Source: Clitoria ternatea (taxonomy: Eukaryota; Streptophyta; Magnoliopsida; Fabales; Fabaceae). From it: a DNA stretch of 64,000 nucleotides. Below, in pieces: positions 49,301 through 62,276 of this stretch (positions are counted from its first letter, which is position 1; the number at the start of each line of letters is the position of its first letter). A program made the translations under genes and the position numbers. The notes beneath the pieces were generated by a model. That model did not search any database, was not told the DNA's origin, and saw nothing but the letters and a program-made list of their open reading frames with translations. The stretch lies in contig CM075671.1 of assembly GCA_037962975.1 (NCBI GenBank), forward strand, positions 16,229,001-16,293,000, in the 5' to 3' direction.

Positions 49301-52149
49301 TCATTATGATTTTATGTTCATCATTAGGAGAAAATTGATTATTTGTATGAATTTGATCTGAGAAAATTTTGATTTGTGTTGTTTAATTTGTTTTCTAATT
49401 CTCAATTAGTATATTAAAAGATCACTCGTTATTCATCGATTCTCAATGCACTCTTCATTACACCTCTTTAACAATCACATGTATACAAGGAGGGAACCAT
49501 TGAGTTTTTGACAGTATAATATACTCTTGTTTTCTAGCAATAGCATAAGTCAAGTATACATGCTCTAGTTATAGTTTGAGCAAAGTTGATTTCTGCACAA
49601 TGTTTAAATGTGAAATTAATTACCATTCAAACTTGTATGCATGCAGAACCGATGTGTTAACATGATAGCTCATCTTTTCAATGCACCTCTTGAAGAATCA
49701 GAACCTGCAGTTGGTGTTGGCACAGTTGGCTCATCAGAGGCCATAATGTTGGCTGGATTGGCATTCAAAAGAAGGTGGCAGAATAAAAGGAAAGAACAAG
49801 GCAAGCCTATTGACAATCCCAACATTGTCACTGGTGCCAATGTTCAGGTACACATTTTATTTTATTTGTTCTGCCACTGTGAACATGAACAGAAGCATCA
49901 GTGTGGACATTTTTATTTGTTCTACCATTGCCATTTGTACAAATGATACAAGCAATAGACTTTAATTTTTATAGTGTTAACCAATTAGAATACTTAATAG
50001 GATGGACAGAGAGGTCGTTGGTTCCACTATTTCTATTAACAAAATTTAACCAACTAATAAATAATATTTGTCTGTTGAAAACAACCGATTAGAATATACT
50101 TACATGATTTTAATGTAAAAATCACAAAAACCAAGTACTTTTTTAATGATATGTCAATCGACGATTTGTTGTCACCATAAAAATCTTTATAGTATCGGTG
50201 TAGTCCAATTAAAATCTTGATGATCAGTCACTAATCACGTTTAATTAATTTTGTTTATGTGAAGGTTTGTTGGGAGAAATTTGCAAGGTACTTTGAGGTG
50301 GAGTTGAAAGAGGTGAAATTGCGTAATGGATATTATGTGATGGACCCTGAAAAAGCAGTGGAGATGGTGGATGAGAACACCATCTGTGTTGCTGCAATCC
50401 TTGGTTCCACATTGAATGGAGAATTCGAAGATGTCAAGCTCTTAAATGATCTCCTAACTGCCAAGAATAATGAAACTGGGTACCTTTCTCTGTCTTTCTC
50501 TAATTGTGAATCATGTTTAAAGAGTTGAATTGACATGTAAAAAATAAATCTTTGTTAGATGGGAAACTCCAATTCATGTGGATGCAGCAAGTGGTGGATT
50601 CATTGCACCATTTATTTATCCAGAGATAGTGTGGGACTTCAGGTTACCACTAGTCAAAAGCATCAATGTTAGTGGACACAAATATGGTTTAGTTTATGCT
50701 GGAATTGGTTGGGTCATTTGGAGAAGCAAGGAAGACCTTCCTGAGGAACTCATCTTCCACATTAACTATCTTGGAGCTGATCAACCCACCTTCACCCTCA
50801 ACTTCTCCAAAGGTAACATATACAATTATATATACATGAATTGCTTTCACTTTGTAGCATGTACTAGTTTGTCATATTTATTGGTTACACTGATTTCTTT
50901 CATAAAATTTCACAATGTAGGTTCTAGCCAAGTCATTGCTCAGTACTACCAGCTAATTCGTCTGGGTTACGAGGTATAAACACATTAATATGTACATATA
51001 GTATGTGCAGGGTTTCTCTGCACTTTTTAATCATGCAGTTAACTTTTGTGCCAATTCTGTTTTTCTGACTTTGCCTAATCAAGAGGTGTTTAGACTGTTT
51101 AGTTTTTTTTTTAAAATATTTTCATTTCTTATTTTTTATTTTAAAATATTCATTTAAGAAATGATGAAAATGACAGCTTGTAACTAATGATACTAACAAA
51201 AAAAATGAAAAACAGAACAATTTTCTCAAACTAAACCCTCCCTAACTTCACTAACATTGTGTTTCAAACCCTTTTTTTTTTCAAACAAAGGAGGTAAAAC
51301 GCTAAACCTTGTTCTCAAGCTTATTGATAGAGTAAGCCTTTGTTTCAGTTTTAACATTGACAACTTCTGACATCCCTTTAATATATGAGATTGCTTGTTG
51401 TCAATCAATTATATATCCTTAGCTTGGAAAACTATCAGTTCACTCCATGAAACTACTAGTTGTCACTCAATTACATGTTTGATTGATAACTCAACAACTG
51501 AAATGAAGTTTAATCAACAATAACATTTAATAATTAATATTGATTTTATACGTTAGAAACACTTTCAAACTTTGCGTCATCAATAGACTAACAACCAAAC
51601 GGACCCTACATCTGCATATCGAAAACATACAATTGTTATGAATGTATGAATACGGTTTGATTGCAGGGATATAAAATGGTGATGGAGAACTGCAGAGACA
51701 ACATGTTAGTGCTGAAGGAAGGACTTGAGAAAACAGGACGGTTTGAAATAGTGTCGAAGGAAGTTGGAGTGCCATTGGTGGCATTCAGTCTGAAGGATCA
51801 CAAGCACTTCGACGAGTTCCTGGTATCAGACATGCTGAGACGCTATGGTTGGATAGTGCCAGCATACACGATGCCACCAGATGCTCAAAGCGTCACCGTT
51901 CTGCGTGTGGTCATAAGGGAAGACTTCTCACGCGCCCTGGCGGAGCGTCTTTCCATTGACGTGAGCAAAGTCCTTCACGAGCTGGATTTGCTCCCTGCGA
52001 GGCTCATCGTCAACACCGGAGGAAGTGAACAAGACGACGGCAACAACAAGGTGCTTGTTGCCAAGAAGAGTGAAATTGAGACTCAGAGGGAAATCACTTC
52101 CGCTTGGAAGAAGTTTGTTATGCAGAGGAAGATGAACGGAGTCTGTTAG
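46360..52149 (+). CDS. GAD: Glutamate decarboxylase, calmodulin-binding type
   Basis: PLP enzyme of the cytosol that converts glutamate to GABA and CO2. Seven exons give 500 residues: 46360-46451, 46530-46734, 49647-49847, 50265-50479, 50559-50812, 50921-50973, 51667-52149. The length and start (MVLSKTAG) match the plant family. Visible landmarks are [13 protein letters not shown] (substrate/cofactor region), HVDAASGGF with the cofactor aspartate (about 246) and SGHKYG with the PLP-binding lysine (about 279). The basic C-terminal tail has a tryptophan ([11 protein letters not shown]), as expected for Ca2+/calmodulin control. Intron 2 (46735-49646) starts GC, not GT, after a strong CAG and ends AG. 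It is 2.9 kb and holds repeat sequence. All other introns are GT-AG. Confidence 0.97.
47098..47590. mobile_element. Possible MITE inside glutamate decarboxylase intron 2
   Basis: GGCGGGCCAGCCCG near 47157 and, near the right end, GGCCTGCTG...GGCTGGCC-type words face each other around an AT-rich core. The GC-rich ends stand out from the intron. Such GGCGGGCC-ended inverted elements are common in plants. I could not fix ends or a target duplication. Confidence 0.3.
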
Positions 52150-55008
52150 AACGGAACACTTTCTTCTCCTTCATCCATAAAAAAGCACTGTATGCATGCA
52201 GCATGTTAAATGCATTAAATTACTTCAAAGTATTGAATAAATTTTGTATTTTAGATATCAATAGTTTTTAAAAACTATTTCCTTCTTATCATGTAATTAA
52301 TATCCTCATTTATATTAAAATTTTTGATAAATTCCTAACATGATTTACTCCTCTATATATATATATTTTTTAATAAATTTTTTTATCCTTAATATAAATA
52401 AAAATATACATTTTCAATGTTATTAAATATTTATCAACTGAATATGTTATCTTTATATATTTTCCTAACACAACTAATACTTTGTGTAATAAATAATATT
52501 AAGGCATTTTAGAATTTACATAAAATATTTGATAATATTGATCCGAAAAACTACCTTCAATCATTATTTTTAATATATATATATATATGTAATTATTTTT
52601 GTTTATACTAAGAATCGGAGGTAGTAATAAATAAGTAAAATATTTAATAATTAAGTGAAAAAAGGACACAATTGAAAAAGTTAATTAATACTCCGTGGGT
52701 TTCTATTTAATTACCCTAAGAAAAAAACACGTAGTGAAAAATATAATTAATATTGTTACTTTTATAAAATAATAATTATTTTTCCTTTTTTATTTTTATC
52801 TTTTTTTTTAATTATTCTTAAAATTATTTTCTCTTTCCGATATCAATAAAGATATTATTATTAGAAGAAATATCCTCCTTTTGAAATTCTATGTGCGTAT
52901 TTATATAAACAAGATTTCTCACTTTAGGTGAACATTTTCCATCTTAAACTTTAAATAGAAATCATACCCAAAATAATTGTTCTAAATAAAAGTTAAAATT
53001 TCAAAAAAAATATAGTCACATTAAATGGCGATGAGGAAATTTTTAGAACTTACCGTAATCCTTGCTGAAAAAGAAAAAGAAGATGATGGGTAGATAAAAA
53101 TGGGAAAGTAGTAGTATAAACCAAGTACACCTTTTCCACAAAAAAGAAACCAAGTACACCTACAGCTACTGAGGCGGCTATTTATATTGGGGAATCAACA
53201 ACAGTGACTCAACGAACTGTCCTAGTGGTCAAGTAATTATGATTACTTTGAAAAATATCACTTGTACCAAAATCCTAACTTTACAATCCCATACATCCAC
53301 ATCCATACTCCCATTATAAAACTTGTCTTTGTAACTAAAACTATTCCCTCTGCCTGTGCCTACGCTGATTAGTTATGTAAATAAAATTATAAAAATAAAA
53401 ATACAGGTTTTTTCATACTTTTCAAAATATTCAAAAGTCAACTGAATCAATTGATGTAAATTTTCCCATTTGCCAAACTTCCTTTTGCAAAAAAGGTTAA
53501 AGTAAACATTCACTTACATTTGTCTTTCTCCACAAAAATCTATCAAAAAATAGAAATGAGAAGAAACTGAGATGGAATCTGTATGTTCATTAATGAGAAC
53601 ACCTTCATAAATATGCAAATACATACATGTACAGTTTCTGTGTCTATCTGCAATGCATACCTGAGGCTTCATATCTAGATATTAAAGATAAAAAAAAAAG
53701 GTGTGCTAACATAAGTTTTTCTAAGGAAAGAAGCACAAAATTCAGCATATAAAAGAGTAAATATTGACAAAACTTTAGCTATGCAGGAATCAAACATTAC
53801 TAGTATTAGAGAAAGCACATCAAAGATGTGGGTGAAAAAAGTGCTTACATACCCACACAAGAAAATACTACTTTTGTTTAGATTGAGATTAAAAATAGAT
53901 TATGATTCTTCACCCTGCAACCAGTAGCATTTTCTATTATTTTCCTGCAGTTGCTAAATGTAATCAATAATCACATGGGTGCAAAGACTACTGCACCAGT
54001 AATCAATGCAAGCAAACATATACAAGTAAGTTAACTGATTCATCTTCATACTTCACAGAGAAAACAAGAATCTCACTATAGCTTTACTTTTTCTAAGTGT
54101 GCATGATTTTATTTATTTATTCATCTTTAAAAATGCATAACATAGTAGATAGGCAGAAGGTGAGATGCTTTGATGGATAATAGAATTATCCAGAAGTTCA
54201 AGTTACCTATCTTATAAAAAGATTAGGGTCCCAAGTAAAAAAAACTGTTACTATGAAAGGCTATGCCGAGTGGCCTCTATATATCCGGTACCACTATCCA
54301 TTAATATCCACATAACAGAATTCCAAAATAAGTAATGAGAATGTTGGAGAGACAAGAAACACCAACTTAATATATAATTTGTCATCAGTGAGTCAAGAAT
54401 TACATTAAGAAAGCAGTGAACCCATGCCCATCTAGAAACTTGAGGGACACATTAAACCAGTTCCAATAATTGAAAACCATATGAAAAGCTAAGGCACTAT
54501 TTCTCTATATATAGTATAATACATACTCCTGTAAGTGGAAGATACAAAACCTGCATTGCCATGAAGAGGGCAAAGGAGAAAGCTTAAAAAAATGTATGTT
54601 TTTATTATAAACTTAATTTAAATCATCAAAAGAAAAGTTGTTTAGCATCAATTGCTTAATTCAAACTTGCCCTATATAATTGGGCACCAATTAGCACTAA
54701 GCAATGATCTACATAACCTTCCCTAGTTTGCTTGTAACATTCCACACCAACCCCTTGCATTTGCATTGTTCTGAAGTATAAGATGAACCACTCCAATCAA
54801 TTTGTGCCAAAATGTTGTACACCTGCACTCTACCATGAATTTATGAGTACTAGAGGCAGAGTTGCATAAACCCCAAAAATTCCTTCTCAAGGCCCTTGAT
54901 TTGCTTGTTATTGTCATTTACATACATGAACAAATGAATACATATCTCTCTCTATTTACACTATGAGTCAATAATTAAAAATGGCCCAATCCAAGCCAAA
55001 AATTTCCA
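52150..55008. other. Intergenic DNA and 3' flanks of two convergent genes
   Basis: The glutamate decarboxylase (+) and lectin kinase (-) genes converge here. No gene is supported. The sequence next to 55008 is likely the 3' UTR of the lectin kinase. 52300-53000 is very AT-rich, with an (AT)n run near 52577-52588. Confidence 0.55.
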
Positions 55009-57147
55009 TTAAACTATATCTCCAAGATTAAAGCTGTTCTCTGATGAGGAAGTAGAGATGGTGATTATACCATCACAGTCAGACACACTATCCTGCAGGC
55101 TCAATAAGAGGTGGGAATGGGAAGTACTAAAACCCGTGGTCGGTTTTGTTCTTGGGACAATAGGCACTTCAGCCTCACCAACCAACATCTGAACCACACC
55201 CCTCATAGTTGGTCTAGCTAATGGGTCAGGGTGAGAGCAAGCTAGCCCAACCAAGAGCACCTTCCTCATCTCCCCCTCATCAAACTCACCCTCAAGCCTC
55301 GGATCAGCTGCCGTAAGCAACCGTCCTTCGCGGTGCAAACTCCAAACCCATTCTACCAAATTGCTGCTAGCCCCACCTTTACCTGCCCCATTGGCATCTT
55401 TCTCTATTGGCCTTCTCCCACTAGCCACCTCAAGAACCACTGCACCATAACTGAACACATCAGTTTTCTCTGTAGCTTTACCTGTAAGGAGATACTCAGG
55501 TGCCAAGTACCCCATTGTCCCGGCCGCCACTGTGGCATCCGGAGACTTATCATGCTCAGTTTGCCTTGCCAAACCAAAATCTCCCAACCTAGCATTGAAC
55601 CCTTCATCCAACATTATGTTACTAGTCTTAATATCTCTATGAATCACCTGATTCTCACACTCTTGATGCAAATAGGCCAACGCAGACGCCACACCTAACA
55701 AAATCTTGCGCCTGTAAGACCAAGGAAGAGGCGTTCTAGCCTCGAACAAAGCCTTATCCAAACTCCCATTAGGCATCAAATCATACACCAACAAAATCTC
55801 ACCTTTCTCATGGCACCAACCTTGAAGGCGAACAAGATTTCTATGTCTAAGGCTCCCAATTATAGACAACTCAGACAAAAACTCATTCTTCCCTTGACTA
55901 CTATGGCTACACCTCTTCACAGCAACAATGTCCCCATTCTCAGGGAAAATTCCCTTATACACAGTCCCAAACGCACCATGACCAATGATCCTATTAGCAT
56001 TGAAGCACTTGGTAGCAGACTTCAGCTCCTTGTAGCTAAACTGCTTGGGCATTTTGATGATCTCTGATCCAAGTGAATCAAACTTGTTCACACGCTTAAC
56101 CTTCTTAGAGTAAAACCAAATCAATGCACCAGCAAAAATGGCCAACACAAAAGCCCCAGCAGTGACAACCCCAGCAACTGCTCCCAAATTCTGCTTACAC
56201 AACCCATTATGGCAAGAAGGTTTGCTCTCTTTTTCTTCACCATTTGCAGAAGAAGGAGCCAAAGAAGGAGGTGCAGACTTCACTGAATTAGCAGTTGGGT
56301 TCATCAAACTCACCTCCGGAGGTGGCGGCGGCGCCGGCGAAGACCCCGCCGGAGACCCACCACCACTCTCAAAAGACGAACTGAAACTCCACCACTCCAC
56401 TCTATGAATCTCAGTACTACCCTGCGTTGAACCAGAGAACCCCACGTACATAAAATCACTCAAATACCGATCCGCATCAAGATTCATAGACAAAATGGGA
56501 TCTTTCGGCTTCAGAGTGGAATACGAAACCCACACGTTGAACCCTTTGCTGGATCCATCGAACTCGATCCAAGCATTAACAAGGTCCCCACTTTTCAGAT
56601 CGATCCCAACGTTACCCAAGTCACCAACTTCACTCGAAACGACGCTGTTTAGGTCCACACCAACATGGTTCCCATTAATGTCCTTAAACTCCACGTCCAT
56701 TAGCGTGTCGAACTCAACGGCGATGAATCCGGCGGCAGAGCCGCCAGACCCAAGACCGAGGAACCCGCCGGCGTCGCCGAGGGCCTCGTTGTCCGGCGAG
56801 AGGACAAAGGCGAGACCACCGCCGATGGAAGAAGGGTTAAGGTTAGTAACCGAGAAGGAAAAGAAGGTTGTGAAACTCGCCGGAAAACGGTTTCCCGGTT
56901 GCCGGAACCTTACAGGGCTGGAATAAAGGGCTCTACCGGCGCCGGAAGTGGGAACAGCGAGGTCGCGCGTGAGACTCACGGTGCCGTTGTTCAAGTGGGC
57001 GTCGCCGAGGAGCTTGAGGCTGCTTAATGTTAATGTTCCGAAGTCAAATTCGGTAACGGCGGTGACGGTGTAGAAAAAAGAAACGTTGGAGAAAACGATG
57101 ATGAAGAAGAGTGTTAAGGGGAGAGAGGTTAAGGAAAGTAGCGACAT
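55009..57147 (-). CDS. L-type lectin receptor-like kinase, LecRK-VIII type
   Basis: Plasma-membrane receptor kinase of 712 residues in one intronless frame, as is usual for this family. Domains in order: signal peptide (about 1-30), legume-lectin domain (about 33-270, with FDFGTLTLSSLKLLGDA at its start and a VEFDT motif near 144), proline-rich linker (271-300), membrane segment (about 321-346), kinase (about 383-660). The kinase has the glycine loop GHGAFG (389-394), VAVK lysine (411), HRD (503-505), DFG (523-525) and APE (549-551), so it should be active. The C-terminal tail is serine-rich. The N-terminal lectin sequence style points to clade VIII, inferred without alignment. The ligand is unknown. 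The start at 57147 gives a good signal peptide. Confidence 0.96.
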   Translation of the reverse strand: MSLLSLTSLPLTLFFIIVFSNVSFFYTVTAVTEFDFGTLTLSSLKLLGDAHLNNGTVSLTRDLAVPTSGAGRALYSSPVRFRQPGNRFPASFTTFFSFSVTNLNPSSIGGGLAFVLSPDNEALGDAGGFLGLGSGGSAAGFIAVEFDTLMDVEFKDINGNHVGVDLNSVVSSEVGDLGNVGIDLKSGDLVNAWIEFDGSSKGFNVWVSYSTLKPKDPILSMNLDADRYLSDFMYVGFSGSTQGSTEIHRVEWWSFSSSFESGGGSPAGSSPAPPPPPEVSLMNPTANSVKSAPPSLAPSSANGEEKESKPSCHNGLCKQNLGAVAGVVTAGAFVLAIFAGALIWFYSKKVKRVNKFDSLGSEIIKMPKQFSYKELKSATKCFNANRIIGHGAFGTVYKGIFPENGDIVAVKRCSHSSQGKNEFLSELSIIGSLRHRNLVRLQGWCHEKGEILLVYDLMPNGSLDKALFEARTPLPWSYRRKILLGVASALAYLHQECENQVIHRDIKTSNIMLDEGFNARLGDFGLARQTEHDKSPDATVAAGTMGYLAPEYLLTGKATEKTDVFSYGAVVLEVASGRRPIEKDANGAGKGGASSNLVEWVWSLHREGRLLTAADPRLEGEFDEGEMRKVLLVGLACSHPDPLARPTMRGVVQMLVGEAEVPIVPRTKPTTGFSTSHSHLLLSLQDSVSDCDGIITISTSSSENSFNLGDIV

Positions 57148-57480
57148 TGGGGGGTGAGTGTACTGTGTGGTGGTGTTTGATTCAATTGGTGAATTTGTTT
57201 TTGCTTTTGTTTTTTTGTTCCTGAAGGTGAAAGAGAGAACGTGAATGGAAAGGATTCACGGGTAGAGAGAGAGAGAGAGAGAGAGAGTGTTCGCAGAAGT
57301 GAAGTGAAAACTAATAACTAAAAAAGGGAAAGAAAGATGATGAAGAAGAAGAAGACAAGTAGCTATGGCACGAAGTGGCAGAGAATCCGAAGGGGAGAGT
57401 GAAGACGACAGGTGCGTCGCCACGTCGACACATCACTTCTCCCTCAACGGGTATTTTCTTCCTTTCCTTTTTTTTTTTGG
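57148..57480 (-). promoter_or_regulatory. Upstream leader of the lectin kinase with GA/CT repeat
   Basis: A (GA)n run at 57264-57287 reads as CT repeats in the sense direction of the gene, about 120 bases before the start codon. CT-rich leaders of this kind are frequent in plant 5' UTRs. No clear TATA box was found. Confidence 0.45.
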
Positions 57481-60400
57481 TAACGGTCTAGAGCGGTAAA
57501 AATAGATTATCCGGTCTAGTGTGACTCGGTCTTTGATGAGTGTAGATTTTTCAGCATTATATTTACTATTTGTTTAGTATGATATAATTTGATTTATAGT
57601 TGAGAAAATAAAATTATAAAAATATAAAAATTTAAAGGTTTTTGTATCGTTTAAGATAGTCAAAATTTCGTTTAACTATAGTATCTTTTTTTAGGTTTAT
57701 TTTTTATACATAGTTAAAACTTTATTAGACTATAAAATTTTTTTTAGAGATCAACCTTAACATTTTAAAAAACATTCCTTAAAAGATTCGGTGTAAGTTT
57801 AGGTTATGATTTATTTGGTATGGATTTTGGCTGAATCCATTGGAGGCTTTAGATGGATTTTGACATGCCTTTTTAAAAAAATACAACCAACAAAAATATA
57901 TTAAAATTTATTTCTAAATTAACAACATAATATAATTTAAGTAAAAAATTGTAACAAGACAATGCTTTTTAGGTTGGTTAAAAAGAGAAAACAAACATAT
58001 GAAACATGCAGTCTAAACCCATCCGGACAAAAAAAACCCAACTGAGGCAGGAGATTTTATTGAATTAAGGTTAAATTTAATTCAAACTTTTTTTTTTTCA
58101 ACTCAAACCTACCTATTTTAAATGCCCTGTGTTTTGACAATTTGAATTATCTTAAAGTCGAATGTGAAAGATTAATCCTTGGATAATATAAATGAGTTTT
58201 GTTTCTTTTAATAAAATATTATATATATTTCGAACCTAACATGTTGCTGAAGGATCCAGCTGTCAATCCTAAATTGATTTTTTTGTTTGCTTCATAATAA
58301 TAACAATTTATAAATTTATCCAAACTATAGTTGTATAAATAAATAAATAAATAAAGTAGTACATTCTCTTTGTTTCTTATTTTTCTGAGACTCATGTGCG
58401 TTATCGAATTCAGCGATTGCACACCATTGCTTATCATCAGTGTTGTAACTTGTCCTGTTATTGACTCGATTTACAAATTACAAAGTGGGTCACTCTTATT
58501 AGTCTCGAAAATATTATTTGGAAAAAAAAACACTGGAATAATAAATTCAGTGTTAAGGATTATATAGGTTTTATTTGAGTAACACGTAAAGTAAACGTAG
58601 ATACTTATAATTAATTAAATTATTAGAGTAAAACTTTAATTATAATTTTAAAAAAAAATAAAAAATACTCAACTTTTATTTTAAATGTTATTCTCCAAGG
58701 TTAAAAGGGGACTGATGACACCTCCTCTCTCTTTCATTCAAGGTGGAAATTAAAGAAATGTCAACCCTTCATTAAAATGTTAGTGACAAACGTTACATCA
58801 TGTTATTATGGGTCTGGATTCGAGACCTTTATACCCCAATTTTTTTTTATCTTACCAATTATATAAAAGTCATTAAACCCCCGATTATAATTAAGCGACA
58901 AATTTTTACAGAGTAATAATAACCTTTTAGGTTTTTACACGTTACGCTGGTGAACAAATGCTATCAATCAAATTTTCTCCGTAAGTATTATATGGCGTGA
59001 ATCAAATTCTCAACTGGATGAATAAAGGAAATCAACCTCAAAACCTTGTAATACTCCAAAAAAAAAGGGGTAAAAAATGATACTATGCCATACCAATTTT
59101 TTTTTCGAAAGAAGTTAAACTTCGTAACCTTTTTAAGATGAACAAAATTTTGAATAGCTTCGTTTTATTATATTTATTATCTTAATTGGATCAGTTTCTT
59201 ATAATTTTGCTGCGGTGTATATTGTACGAATATTTAGATGGGTTAGCAAATGTAGTAAACGAGGCGAAATTCCCTATCTGTCTCTGTACGAGTTTAACAA
59301 TTTTATGAATATATTTGTTGAAATCAATTAGAGGTATCAAAACAAATTATTGAATTTAATTTATAATGGGTTTAGGTTTTTAAAATTGGATAAAAAGATT
59401 TGTTTTGAATTCAAACTCTAATTTTAAGGCTTGATTTCATTAAAAAAAAGGACTTTTATGACTTTTTGGTAGCTCACACTTTTTTTTTACTTCTTTTTAA
59501 AAAGAATTAAAAAGGTATAACCATTAAAAATATATTAAACGAATATTTAGAGGTGTAGTTTTTACCGCTTTGTGATTAGGAAGCACATGATGAGTTTGGG
59601 GTAACGTTGGAGTGAGTTTAGGGAAGATAATTAATTGTTTAATCATTGATTGAGATGAAGTTTATATTTAAGAAATGGGTAAGTAATAAACAAAGGGGGA
59701 CTTGGCGTATGAATGCGTTAAACTGCAGACAAATTCTTTTCTCCAAGTCACAGTCACGGACATATGTGTACTCCTCCCTCCTATTTTTTTACTTAGTATT
59801 AGGTTTTTTTATTGTTTTTAATTAGTTGTAAATTTTTATTTTATTTTTGTATACAGCAATCCCTTTATTTTTTTATTTTTTAATTTTATTTTGTATGCTT
59901 CAATTTTATTTTCTTCTTTCTTGAATAAAATTACAACAAATAGTATTCTTGTTCCCCTCGGATCTAGAGGGGACTCCTCCCTTATATTTTAGTAAGAATA
60001 AAGAAGATTTCCATCCTCTTGGTCTCAACAAAATACAGTTACACTCACATCAGTTGGGTTTAGATTGAAGGTTTCCTCTTTTTTTTTCTTTTTCCCTTTC
60101 TATCCTTGTATAAAAGTAACATAGGGGAAATTTTGTAATTTAAGTAACATTTTTGAACAATAGAACTCTATTTTTTTTAAAGTAATTCTCTAGAATTTTG
60201 GTGTGTTATGTACTCAAGTGTAAACAATTCATATTTCACATTAACATTACTTTAGTGGAACCCTGCAAGTAAAAGTTTCACTAAAAAAAGATAAAATAAT
60301 TAATTATATTAACCTCTCATAAGATTTATTTTAGATATATCCAGTCTTGTTTTTAAAAATTATGTGTATCTCTCTATTTTAAAATTTGATATACATTAGT

Positions 60401-60534
60401 AATTCGTCTTACTTTAAATATAAGATATTATAAATGTTAATTGAAAATATTTATTTATATTAATGATATTAAATATTTAATGTAGTTTTTTAAAATCCCT
60501 TTAATATTAAGTATAATATAGAGAAATACTGCAT

Positions 60535-60585
<51 letters not shown>

Positions 60586-60719
60586 ATGATATATTTAGTA
60601 GACAAATATTAAATGATATTGGAAAAGTATACTTCTGTTTATATTATGAGACTAAAAAAATTCACTAAAATTTATTTATATTTGAAACTAAGAAGAGTAT
60701 ATTTTCATATATGTGCATA
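57481..60719. other. AT-rich intergenic DNA, no gene seen
   Basis: No coding region is supported. It has an (AT)n tract at about 60538-60581. Short phrases such as AGTCAAAATTTCGTTTAACTATAG (57658) resemble one near 45027, suggesting a dispersed low-copy repeat. Confidence 0.55.
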
Positions 60720-60924
60720 GTAAAATGGTATGGGCAGAGAGAAAAGAGAGAAAAAAGAAAAAGATGAAGTGTAACTAAATGTGTATAAAAATTATGTTGA
60801 TTACAAAGGGAAGAGCCATGCAGGCCTATATATAGCAAAGGAAAGTATACCTATATATCCTAACAAGCTATCAACCAATCTAACATAATGAAAACAAAAT
60901 TAACAATACTGACACAAAATAAAA

Positions 60925-61852
60925 TTAACTAATATGAATTATATTTATTTTCCAATACCTTCCCCACAAGCTAGAGAGTAAGATATCAATCACGCCCAAC
61001 TTTGAGAAAAGATAATGGAAGGGATGAGGATCTAAAGGCTCAGTAAAGATGTCTACATGTTGTTCCTTGCTAGAAATAGGAAGTAAATGAAATAGTTTAG
61101 CTTGCAACTTTTCTTAGATCAAGTGATAATCGATTTTTAAATATTTAGTGTTCATGGAACACTACATTGGCTGCAATATATCCGGTTGAGTCATTGTCTA
61201 AATAGAGAAGCGTTGGTTTGATGTAAAGTAGTGTAGATCCTCTAGAAGGTAAGTGAGTCACTATATCTCACAAACTGTAGTTCCCAAAGCTCAATATTCA
61301 ACTTTAGATGATGATATAGAGATGGTGGTTTGTTTCTTATACTCACAAAATTAAGGGATTTCCAGGATAGATACAATATCCAGTTATGGATCTTCTTATG
61401 TTAGGACAAAGGCTCTAATCAAAGTCACTGGATGCTTTAAGTTGAAGAGAAGATTTAGTTGGATAAAACAACCTTTAACTAAGAAAATCTTTTAGGTATC
61501 TAAGAGTTTCAATGCAAGCCTTAAAATAAAGATTAGTAAGAGAAGACATGAACTGGCTTAGTTGTTGTACAATATAACCAATATCTGGTTTAATGGTGGT
61601 GAGGTAAAAAAGCTTGCCAACAGGTGTTCTATAACCAACTAGATCATGATAAGGTGAGTTGTCTAGTTGACTGAGTTTGGTGCTCTTTGTCATGGGAGTA
61701 TATGTTGGTTTAGCTACTAGGAGACCAAAATGAAAAAGTAGGTCTAAAGTGTGTTTCCTTTGAGATAGGACAAACTGTATGGGATCTAGCCACTTCAAAA
61801 CTAATAAAGAATTTAAGTTGGCTAAGGTCCTTAATATGAAAAACATTGTCAA
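60925..61852 (-). pseudogene. copia reverse transcriptase C-terminus and RNase H
   Basis: FVLSQRKHTLDLL, TPMTKSTKL and a YRTPVGKLFYLTTIKPDIGY segment (61475-61852) are typical of the copia RT/RNase H junction. The RNase H part is broken by several stops down to about 60925. The upstream part of RT lies beyond a MITE at 61911-62266. Confidence 0.8.
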
Positions 61853-61910
61853 GAAGCAATTTCTTTAATATAAGTCCTTGGTAAAATCATTATATTAACA
61901 TATATTAAAA

Positions 61911-62266
61911 GTTTAAATATATTTTTAACCCCTATATTTTTATAAATTTTTAATTTTGGTCTCTGAGTTATTTTTTATTGGTTTTGGTTCTTATGTTATT
62001 GAATATGTTGAAATTAGTCTTTAATATGTTAAAATTAATCCCTAAAATATAATATCATTAACTCAACTACTAACTAAATATATAGAAATATTATATCATA
62101 TGTATTTTGTTGTGTCTCTCCAACTTATACACTATTTAACTTATCAAAATTGACTATATTTTCTTCTCTGTCAACACTTTAAGAAATTAATTTCAACATA
62201 TTCAATAACATAAGGATCAAAACTAAAAATTAATAAAAACATAAGAACCAATAACATATTTAACCC
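61911..62266. mobile_element. MITE inside the copia reverse transcriptase
   Basis: A 10-bp duplication TATATTAAAA flanks it (61901-61910 and 62267-62276). Its left part (CTTATGTTATTGAATATGTT) recurs exactly inverted in the right arm. The termini are GTTTAAATATATTTTTAACC and the reverse complement of ATAACATATTTAACCC. The length of 356 bp and the 10-bp duplication suggest a Mutator-like MITE. Copia RT resumes on both sides. Confidence 0.8.
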
Positions 62267-62276
62267 TATATTAAAA

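Noticed and set aside
55333..56926. Plus-strand open frames opposite the lectin kinase
   Set aside because: They are antisense shadows of the long, well-supported minus-strand kinase gene.
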